This document shows positions 1-4,619 of a stretch of DNA of 5,181 nucleotides, one piece after another. The DNA is taken from contig CALLVF010000071.1 of the NCBI GenBank assembly GCA_938010745.1, positions 1 through 5,181 on the forward strand. Direction: 5' to 3'. The notes under the pieces are model-generated. The model searched no databases. It was not told the origin of the DNA and saw only the letters and a program-made list of their open reading frames with translations. Within the stretch, counting starts at the first letter, position 1; each line of letters starts with the position of its first letter. A program made the position numbers and the translations under genes. The stretch is from an uncultured Patescibacteria group bacterium (GTDB lineage Bacteria; Patescibacteriota; Microgenomatia; UBA1406; GWC2-37-13).

Positions 1-82
1 CACTTAACGACTTATTACTTGATTTAATATATTGCCTTATGTGATAATTTGTCTTAGCGTTTTTATTTAATTTTTGTAACAC
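1..82 (-). CDS. N-terminus of a probable IS481/IS3-type transposase, cut by the window edge
   Basis: An open frame on the minus strand runs from a GTG codon (82-80) off the left edge, giving 27 residues that begin MLQKLNKNAKTNYHIRQYIK. The in-frame stop at 97-95 means the start cannot lie much further upstream. The pattern of Leu, Asn-Ala-(K/R)-Thr, a Tyr-x-Ile-Arg helix and then Ser-Leu-Ser resembles the N-terminal helix-turn-helix of DDE transposases of the IS481/IS3 kind, where a similar 'L-x-x-N-A-(R/K)-T' start is followed by an HTH that binds the element ends. That match is from memory and rests on few residues. No DDE catalytic residue is visible because the rest lies outside the window. 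If correct, the element's end lies to the right of this gene, between about 83 and 160. It could also be a chance open frame or another HTH protein. Confidence 0.4.
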   Translation of the reverse strand, partial: MLQKLNKNAKTNYHIRQYIKSSNKSLS

Positions 83-110
83 ACGTTGGATATTTTACCA
101 TCCATAACGT
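83..110. repeat. Hairpin-forming inverted repeat upstream of the left-edge gene
   Basis: ACGTT (83-87) followed by GGAT (88-91) pairs with ATCC (100-103) and AACGT (106-110), leaving an 8-base loop (92-99) and a 2-base bulge (104-105). Nine base pairs match perfectly. It begins one base upstream of the GTG start of the minus-strand transposase-like gene, so it could lie in that gene's leader or near the end of the insertion sequence. No T-run follows on either strand, so it is not a typical intrinsic terminator. The remaining 50 bases (111-160) are A/T-rich with only a TATAAA-like hexamer (134-139) and no matching -35. Confidence 0.45.
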
Positions 111-160
111 ATCATTAATGAACATTTAATAATTATAAAAAAACAAAAAGAAATAAAAAA

Positions 161-1383
161 ATGAAAAAAAAAAAAAAAGGGGAAATTGCTACATTATTAA
201 CTTTAGGTTTAGTGCTATTTGGAGCTGCGATTAATTTGATAACTTCAATTGTTACTAATCAATAAAAAAATATTGATTCTAATCCAAAAGCTTCATCTTC
301 AAAATGTGGTTCTGGAGCTAGATATGATTGTCCTAGCCCAGCAAGCAGTAGATGTACAACTAAAGGTTTAGAGTTTGAATGTTGTGTGAAAAATGATGGT
401 AGATTTTATGGTTGTTTTGGTACCCATGCAATATGGATAGAGGAATCCAACTAATTTCTTGTTCTGATTAAGTTTCTCCAACGCCAATTAGATATCCAAG
501 TATTAACCCTAATCCAACAGATGCAAAAATATAGGTTATAAAAAAATGCGGTAGTGGTTATAAGTATTTTTGTGATCCAAATGATGGATATGAACCGAGT
601 GTGTTTCAAAATATAATGGTGATACTGCATTAGCTTTTAGATGCTGTTTTTTTAGAAGTAATGGTGATATTGTTGATTATGGTTGTGTTGGTACTCCTTG
701 TAGTGCTTATGTTAAAGATTATATAAAACCGTGTTCGAGTTATTTGGGGTATCAAAGTATTGGTCCTGGAAATTTAGTAACAATAATAACCCTAACCCCA
801 ATCCCACCCCAAGCCCCAGCTTCAGGTTATTATACTTTTCCTCCTCCGGCTATATGTAGTTTAGCTACAGGTTTTTTGAGAAATAAATGTTAAGTAGGAT
901 ATGATCCTTTAAAGAAAAACGGAAAAATTAAAACTTGTAAAATAAATATAGGTAAAAATATTTCTTCTAGTATTTTTTGTATTCCAAAAGTAACACAATC
1001 AATAATAACCATAACACAACAGTCTACCCATCCTAACAATCAAACAGATTATAATGGTCCTTATAGTTGTATGTAATATTTTAGTTCTTATAAAAAATTT
1101 TAAAAAAAATTCTAATATTTTTTATAAAAAATATAAAAAATCTTATTCAAGGCCTCTTGTGGGAATAAACATTTTTTATTTTGATAATAATTTTCAATTA
1201 ATAAGTAATCTTGATTCCTATTGCGGCTGTACTAATGAGAGTGTTAATTTAGAAAATCAAAATTAGCAATGCACTAATCAAGTAGTTGAAGATGATGATC
1301 CAGATGATAATATAGCTTATCAAAAATGTTGTTTAGATAACAATAACAATACTTGTTATATATTTTCCTATAAATTTAAATAA
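161..1383 (+). pseudogene. Broken gene for an exported cysteine-rich repeat protein
   Basis: The reading starts at ATG 161 (MKKKKKGEIATLLTLGLVLF), a Lys-rich N-terminus followed by one hydrophobic segment (about residues 9-31), as in a signal anchor. The gene then breaks. TAA occurs at 263-265. A base is missing in the C-run at 423-425; restoring it yields G-T-P-C. TAA 469-471 and TAG 532-534 follow. Another base is missing near 613, where restoring it yields Q-N-Y-N-G-D. TAA 891-893, TAA 1074-1076 and TAG 1264-1266 come after. Once repaired, two related modules appear: A (305-468) starts CGSGARYDC, contains ECC and YGC, and continues G-T-P-C; B (547-740) starts CGSGYKYFC, contains RCC and YGC, and continues G-T-P-C. 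The tail (about 1158-1383) keeps CGN, QKCC and a final Cys-Tyr, perhaps a third module. Pro/Asn-rich linkers separate the modules. I do not recognise a named family. Disulfide-bonded extracellular domains are likely. The stretch 1074-1160 is too decayed to read, and two adjacent genes cannot be excluded. Confidence 0.72.
305..740 (+). repeat. Two tandem cysteine-rich protein modules (divergent repeat)
   Basis: At protein level the repaired segments 305-468 and 547-740 align end to end. The shared skeleton is K-C-G-S-G, an aromatic or basic pair, Cys, a variable stretch, (E/R)-C-C, then N-(D)-G, Y-G-C-(F/V)-G-T-P-C, and a later Cys near P/S-C-S. Each copy carries about seven to eight cysteines. 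The spacer (469-546) encodes a Pro/Asn-rich linker (P-S-I-N-P-N-P-T) and includes two stop codons. The DNA itself has diverged widely, so the duplication is old and was under protein-level selection before the gene broke. Confidence 0.65.
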
Positions 1384-1385
1384 TT

Positions 1386-1846
1386 TTAAGTCAAAAAAAA
1401 TTTTTTTTATCAATTTTGATTTCGGTTTTAGCAGTTAAATTATTTTCACCAATAGTTTTTTTGGCTGATGCGCCAAAAATTAATCCAGGATTTATTGCTA
1501 CTATAAAAAATACGCAATCATATAATTAATTTACCCGGTAAAATGATTGCTTCAGTCAAGCAATATTTTTAATTTTGAAGAAAATCAAACAAAGCAAGAT
1601 AATTATCAAAATAATAACCAAATAGCTAACCAAAAAATAAATTTTATCAATCCGCCAGCTTATTTAAAATTTCAACCAGTATCAAGGTATGTTGAAGCAG
1701 CAAAAGATGAAAAAGATAACACAACTTATCTTAAGATAAAAAAAGGCGCTCGTCTTAAAATATTTGGGACAATTGAAGTAAATGAAAAGACATATCCAAA
1801 AATATAAATAGTTAATGATACTCCGCTAAAATTACCAAATAATTAA
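1386..1846 (+). pseudogene. Broken gene for a secreted or anchored protein of unknown function
   Basis: Frame 3 reads a signal-peptide-like start: a Lys pair, then hydrophobic FFLSILISVLAVKLFSPIVF, then L-A-D-A before P-K-I-N-P-G. No ATG, GTG or TTG is available at the expected start: codon TTA (1386-1388) precedes S-Q-K-K. An alternative reading with Lys-Ser-Lys-Lys-Ile needs one base fewer in the T-run. After TAA 1527-1529 the frame moves to N-L-P-G-K-M-I-A-S-V-K-Q (1528-1563), then to S-S-N-I-F-N-F-E-E-N-Q (from about 1553), so at least two frameshifts lie between 1529 and 1563. The open piece from 1547 is Asn/Gln-rich, then holds N-P-P-A-Y-L-K-F and K-G-A-R-L-K-I-F-G. It ends at TAA 1805-1807, but sense continues I-V-N-D-T-P-L-K-L-P-N-N to TAA 1844-1846. 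The rebuilt length is near 150 residues. It begins just 3 bases after the previous pseudogene, suggesting a former operon. No family is recognised. Confidence 0.6.
1393..1408. repeat. A8T8 palindromic A-tract
   Basis: Eight A's are followed directly by eight T's, a perfect 16-base palindrome. It falls within the Lys/Phe codons of the second pseudogene's signal peptide, so it may be a by-product of K-K-F-F coding. Such tracts stiffen DNA and are prone to length change. The run lies where the start and reading frame of that gene are uncertain. Confidence 0.6.
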
Positions 1847-1858
1847 TATAAAATTTCC

Positions 1859-1881
1859 ATCTTCCACCTCGGAGGTGAGAT
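1859..1881. repeat. REP-like hairpin at the left end of the element
   Basis: CACCTC (1865-1870) and GAGGTG (1872-1877) are perfect complements around a single central G. ATCT (1859-1862) and AGAT (1878-1881) extend the stem with a 2-base bulge (TC, 1863-1864). It is G/C-rich against a very A/T-rich background. No T-run follows, so it is unlikely to be a terminator for the upstream pseudogene. Its place just upstream of a Y1 transposase fits a recognition hairpin. Confidence 0.6.
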
Positions 1882-1885
1882 AGAA

Positions 1886-1914
1886 TTGACACCTAAGGAA
1901 AGATTTGTTATCTT
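1886..1914 (+). promoter_or_regulatory. Sigma-70-type promoter for the transposase gene
   Basis: A perfect TTGACA (1886-1891) is followed after 17 bases by TATCTT (1909-1914), four of six against TATAAT with the key T-A...T kept. The start ATG is at 1921, so transcription would begin at or within a few bases of the start codon and the mRNA would be leaderless or nearly so. The AAGGAA at 1896-1901 is too far from the ATG, and would be upstream of the transcript, so it is not a ribosome-binding site. The -35 box overlaps the ACACCT block of the element end, so a transposase bound there could repress its own gene. Confidence 0.5.
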
Positions 1915-1920
1915 TTTATT

Positions 1921-2591
1921 ATGCCCAGAAGAAAAGTTCTTTTAGTTAACGGTCAATATTATCATATCTTTAATCGTAGTTTAGAAAGAAAGCCAATTTT
2001 TGTCTATAAAAAGAAAATCAAAGAGCAATAGAGGCAATGATTTTTTATCAAAAAGCTAAACCCCCGATAAAACTTTCCTACTTTCTTTCCTGGCCAGAAG
2101 ATAAAAAAGAAGAGTTTTTTAAAAAAATTAAAAAAGAAAACGATTTTCTCATTAAAATTATTTGTTACTGCTTTATGCCTAATCACTATCATTTTTTATT
2201 AAAACAAGAAAAAGAGGAGGGGATTGCTAAATTTATCTCCCAATTTCAAAATAGTTTTACTCGATATTTTAATACCAAACATAAAAGAAAAGGTCATCTT
2301 TTTGAAGGACAGTTTAAAGCGGTAAGGATAGAGACAGAAGAACAATTAATTCATCTCTCAAGATACATTCACCTAAATCCCTACAGTTCTTATGTTGTTA
2401 AAAACATTGATGATCTTTATCATTATCCTTATTCTTCATTTAAAGAATATATAAGAAAAGAAAATGGTTTTTGCCAGAAAGAAGATGTTTTTGCTTATTT
2501 TAAAGACGAAAAAGCTTATGAAAAGTTTGTTTTAAATCAGGCAGATTATCAAAGGAGATTGGAAAAAATAAAGCACTTAACTTTAGAATAA
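1921..2591 (+). pseudogene. IS200-like/RAYT-type tyrosine (Y1, HUH) transposase, frameshifted
   Basis: The gene starts at ATG 1921 (MPRRKVLLVNGQYYHIFNRS); Y-H-I-F-N-R-S is the usual first strand of Y1_Tnp proteins. After F-V-Y-K-K the frame stops at TAG 2029-2031. The downstream frame reads E-N-Q-R-A-I-E-A-M and is open to TAA 2589-2591. One extra A in the five-A run (2008-2012) joins the two into a 223-residue protein, a normal full length. The metal-binding HUH motif is H-Y-H in CFMPNHYHFLL (2184-2192, about residues 89-91). The likely nucleophile is Tyr in FTRYFN (about residue 116). GHLFEGQFKA and RYIHLNP are further family signatures. The enzyme would nick single-stranded hairpin DNA through a 5'-phosphotyrosine link. 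All catalytic residues lie in the downstream frame, which lacks the first strand. The break may be a mutation, a sequencing error, or recoding: a -1 shift at AAA AAG would restore the exact product. It is listed as a pseudogene on the simplest reading. Confidence 0.85.
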
Positions 2592-2594
2592 ATA

Positions 2595-2630
2595 CTAAGG
2601 TGTTATATCTATAACTCCTCGGAGATGGAA
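2595..2630. repeat. Right end of the transposase element
   Basis: It begins 3 bases after the transposase stop codon. CTAAGGTGTTATAT (2595-2608) is the inverted counterpart of ACACCTAAGG at 1889-1898, with a one-base difference in the CACCT(T)AAG core. CTCC-TC-GGAG (2615-2624) could form a very short hairpin but has a weaker stem than the left end. AGATGGAA (2623-2630) is the exact inverse of TTCCATCT at 1855-1862. Confidence 0.5.
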
Positions 2631-2634
2631 GGGT

Positions 2635-2654
2635 GATGTTGGATGTTGATGTTG
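2635..2654. repeat. Short tandem repeat, GATGTTG unit
   Basis: GATGTTG (2635-2641), GATGTTG (2642-2648) and ATGTTG (2649-2654) form almost three copies of a 7-base unit. It sits between the right end of the mobile element and a -35-like hexamer (2652-2657), with which the last copy overlaps. It could result from slippage next to the insertion. Confidence 0.6.
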
Positions 2655-2680
2655 ACATTTTTTATTTTATGTTTTACATT
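2652..2680 (+). promoter_or_regulatory. Putative promoter for the intact right-hand genes
   Basis: TTGACA (2652-2657, perfect) is followed after 17 bases by TACATT (2675-2680, four of six against TATAAT). Transcription would start near 2687, about 33 bases upstream of the membrane-protein ATG at 2720. A/T-rich DNA gives many chance -10 boxes, but a perfect -35 with ideal spacing is less common. It lies directly beside the mobile element, so the insertion may have set or changed expression of what follows. Confidence 0.4.
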
Positions 2681-2719
2681 TAAATTATGTTATTTAATAA
2701 TTAATTTAATAAGTAAACT

Positions 2720-3019
2720 ATGTATGTTCGTCCATTTTATTTTGACACTAAGAAAATATTTTTTATTTTGGCGGCGATTATTCTGGGATTGGCAATGTAT
2801 TTTGGTTGGTCGCTTTGGTTTGATAAGCGCGCTTTTTTAACTCTTACGATTTTAATCCTTCTTACTAAAGGCCTTATTCCTTCAATTCACAACGAAGCTT
2901 TTTTTATCTTAGCAATAGTGGCAGTATTTTTGACTTTATATTTACCGATTTTTAAGGTAGTCCTTTTTTATTTTATAAGTTTTATTTTGTTTAGATTATT
3001 GAGAGTAATATTAATTTAA
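2720..3019 (+). CDS. Small multi-pass membrane protein of unknown function
   Basis: This 99-residue protein starts M-Y-V-R-P-F-Y-F-D-T-K-K and is then almost entirely hydrophobic. Likely membrane segments are residues 13-33 (F-F-I-L-A-A-I-I-L-G-L), 38-48 (short, L-T-L-T-I-L-I-L-L), 60-77 (A-F-F-I-L-A-I-V-A-V-F) and 79-97 (F-K-V-V-L-F-Y-F-I-S-F), giving three or four passes with short basic loops (DKR at 35-37, TKG at 49-51). No Shine-Dalgarno sequence precedes the ATG (AAGTAAACT). An overlapping frame at 2643-2840 is also open, but its protein is a low-complexity product of the same T-rich DNA. I recognise no family. It lies 84 bases upstream of the secreted beta-helix gene in the same direction and might share its transcript, but nothing ties it functionally to that gene. 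Confidence 0.65.
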   Translation: MYVRPFYFDTKKIFFILAAIILGLAMYFGWSLWFDKRAFLTLTILILLTKGLIPSIHNEAFFILAIVAVFLTLYLPIFKVVLFYFISFILFRLLRVILI

Positions 3020-3083
3020 TACATAATATTATTTTAAAATTAGCAATGTATAAACAAAATTTAAAAATTTTTATGTTTGTTCT

Positions 3084-3089
3084 GAGGTG
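3084..3089 (+). promoter_or_regulatory. Possible Shine-Dalgarno sequence of the dockerin gene
   Basis: GAGGTG matches the anti-Shine-Dalgarno core, but 14 bases separate it from ATG 3104, longer than ideal. It is followed by the palindrome TGTTAACA (3088-3095). The rest of the 3020-3103 gap is A/T-only sequence, including AAAAATTTTT (3063-3072), with no convincing promoter or terminator. Confidence 0.3.
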
Positions 3090-3103
3090 TTAACAATATA
3101 AAA

Positions 3104-4537
3104 ATGAAAAAATTTTTATATTTTAACTTTTTTTTATTTTTATTTCTATTCTTTTTTTTAAGAAGCGCTTATGCTAATACAAAAGTTGTCTGTCCTTCAG
3201 GAACAGCCGGGCAAAATGGTTGTGATTATATTGGCGGCGATGGAATTCAGGCAGCAGTTGATGCTTTACCTCAAGGTTCATCGACCAATAAATCAAAAAT
3301 CATCATAAAAAGCGGTAATTATAAAAGACAAAACTTTACAGAGTTTCAATTAAGATATCTAGATGGACGTATTATGAAAAGAAAATGCTTTATTGACACT
3401 AGGGAAAAATTTTTAATCTTTGAGGGAGAAGGGATGCCGGTTTTAAATGGAGCCGAATCAGCTAATATGTCAGGTTTTTGCGCTCAAGGTGGAGAAATTG
3501 AGATTAAAGGGTTGGTAATTAAAGGATTTAAAAGAGATGAAGAAAGTTGTTTTGATAATGATAATGATTTTAGAGTGCCTTGCTCTTTTGGTCCAGGAAT
3601 TTTTATTAAAATTAGAGCTAAAGCCACAATTACCAATAACCTAATTATAGGAAATGACCTAAGTGGAATTTTTGTAATGGATTACGCCTTAGCTACAGTT
3701 ATTAATAATACTATTTCTTATAATAAATTGGCGGGAATTAATCTTTATAATTGTGAAGATGATAGATTTAACCCTTCGTTAGCTGCTATAAATAATATTA
3801 TTACAAATAATCTTATTCTCAACTCCAAAATTTATAAAAAATCAGGTTTTGGGATAAGACTGAATTGCCAGACGCAAAATAAATCAGCCAATGACACTTT
3901 TGCTTACAATCTTATCTGGGGGAATGAAAAAGAGAATACTTCTTGCGGAGTTTATGAATTATGTGAAAATTTTACCGGTAGGATTGGCGCTGATCCGCAG
4001 TTTGTCAATCCTGATGATGGTGATTTTCGCTTAAAAAGCAACTCACCAGCAATAGATACTGGAGATCCTGCTATTAAAGACCAAGATGGCAGTCGATCAG
4101 ATATGGGAGCTTGGGGAGGGCCAAATCCTTTGCCTTTTGTCTTAAACGACAGTTACGTTCAAGATTGGTATTGTAGATGTCTTTCATCTGGGGTTTGTCA
4201 CAATAGTTGTCCGGTAAATATTTCAAGAAATTATTGGAATGGAGCTACAGCAGAAAATATTTCTTACACAAAGCCAATGAAGTGTGGATTGAATAATAAT
4301 AATATTTACTTAACGTCTCCAAACGATAATCAAAAAAATCAGTTTTGTCAGCGTTATTTAAGACCAAAAGGGGATGTTAATGGTGATGGTCAGGTTGTTT
4401 TTTTAATTGACTATCTCTATTACGTTCAAGCTTTTAGCGGTGGTAAGGTTGCTTCAGATATAAATCTTGACGTTAACGGTGATGGAGAAGTTAATCCAGA
4501 TGATGGAACTATTATTAGAGGAAATATTCAACAATAA
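3104..4537 (+). CDS. Secreted right-handed beta-helix protein with a C-terminal type I dockerin
   Basis: This 477-residue exported protein starts with a signal peptide: M-K-K, a Phe/Leu core (residues 4-19) and an A-Y-A cleavage site at 22-24. Mature residues 25-75 hold Y-I-G-G-D-G-I-Q-A-A-V-D-A and I-I-I-K-S-G-N-Y, the usual N-terminal cap and first turn of pectin-lyase-fold proteins. Residues about 130-270 form parallel beta-helix turns rich in N-N and I-x-x-N (I-T-N-N-L-I-I-G-N, V-I-N-N-T-I-S-Y-N, I-T-N-N-L-I-L-N). A-D-P-Q-F-V-N-P-D-D-G-D-F-R-L (296-310), S-P-A-I-D-T-G (314-320) and D-M-G-A-W-G-G (333-339) are the typical closing motif of such proteins. Residues 345-420 are Cys-rich with no known domain. 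The dockerin spans 423-477: loop 1 starts D424 (DVNGDG) and has one extra residue, and loop 2 (D456-D467) is canonical. The fold often acts on or binds polysaccharides, but no catalytic residues can be assigned, so an enzyme role is unproven. Dockerins bind cohesins, and the next gene encodes a cohesin-like domain. Confidence 0.87.
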   Translation: MKKFLYFNFFLFLFLFFFLRSAYANTKVVCPSGTAGQNGCDYIGGDGIQAAVDALPQGSSTNKSKIIIKSGNYKRQNFTEFQLRYLDGRIMKRKCFIDTREKFLIFEGEGMPVLNGAESANMSGFCAQGGEIEIKGLVIKGFKRDEESCFDNDNDFRVPCSFGPGIFIKIRAKATITNNLIIGNDLSGIFVMDYALATVINNTISYNKLAGINLYNCEDDRFNPSLAAINNIITNNLILNSKIYKKSGFGIRLNCQTQNKSANDTFAYNLIWGNEKENTSCGVYELCENFTGRIGADPQFVNPDDGDFRLKSNSPAIDTGDPAIKDQDGSRSDMGAWGGPNPLPFVLNDSYVQDWYCRCLSSGVCHNSCPVNISRNYWNGATAENISYTKPMKCGLNNNNIYLTSPNDNQKNQFCQRYLRPKGDVNGDGQVVFLIDYLYYVQAFSGGKVASDINLDVNGDGEVNPDDGTIIRGNIQQ

Positions 4538-4570
4538 AATTAATAAAATTGAAAATTATATATTAATTTT
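4536..4570. terminator. A/T-only inverted repeat after the dockerin gene, weak terminator candidate
   Basis: AAAATTAATA (4536-4545) pairs perfectly with TATTAATTTT (4561-4570) around a 15-base loop, and overlaps the stop codon (4535-4537). The stem has no G/C pairs. The run of four T's belongs to the stem and no T-tract follows. In DNA this A/T-rich it may be chance, and read-through into the cohesin-like gene is plausible. Confidence 0.2.
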
Positions 4571-4619
4571 ACCAACTTTAAACTTAATCTTTTTGAATAA
4601 ATTAATTTAAATAATATTT

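Larger units (their letters stand above)
1855..2630 (+). mobile_element. Compact tyrosine-transposase element with imperfect inverted ends (RAYT/IS200-like)
   Basis: A 776-base unit carries one tyrosine transposase gene between related ends. The left end (1855-1898) and the reverse complement of the right end (2595-2630) share three blocks in the same order: TTCCATCT (1855-1862 against 2623-2630, perfect); a GGAGG/GAGGAG-type G-rich core (1871-1875, 2615-2621 region); and ATAGAnnTnACACCT (1880-1894 against 2598-2612, 12 of 15). CCTCGGAG is also present in direct orientation at 1867-1874 and 2617-2624. Single-strand hairpins at the ends, rather than classical inverted repeats, are what Y1 transposases of the IS200/IS605 and REP-associated groups recognise. 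No target duplication is evident, as expected for this group. It lies 8 bases after the second pseudogene. The exact edges are inferred from where similarity stops. Confidence 0.6.

Noticed and set aside
161..262. Type IV pilin-like N-terminus (K-G-E before a hydrophobic stretch)
   Set aside because: The Glu directly follows the Gly rather than lying at position 5 of the mature protein, and the cysteine-rich body does not resemble a pilin.
787..822. Telomere-like CCCTAACCCC sequence
   Set aside because: It is a single irregular C-rich stretch that encodes an Asn/Pro linker in one frame and is not repeated.
1054..1266. Separate 70-residue gene
   Set aside because: It is A/T-rich low-complexity sequence in its first half, and its second half joins the cysteine-rich tail of the pseudogene in the same frame past TAG 1264-1266.
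161..1846. Reassigned stop codons (TAA/TAG read as an amino acid) in the left-hand genes
   Set aside because: The same stretches also need base insertions to restore the frame, and the intact genes 2720-3019 and 3104-4537 end in TAA with no internal TAA or TAG. Decay explains both kinds of damage.
2004..2192. Minus-strand open frame opposite the transposase
   Set aside because: It lies entirely opposite conserved transposase coding sequence, including the HUH motif, and its Phe/Lys-rich product mirrors that sequence.
2643..2840. 65-residue open frame overlapping the small membrane gene
   Set aside because: It covers the promoter-like region and then overlaps 2720-3019 in another frame; the latter gives the more convincing membrane topology.
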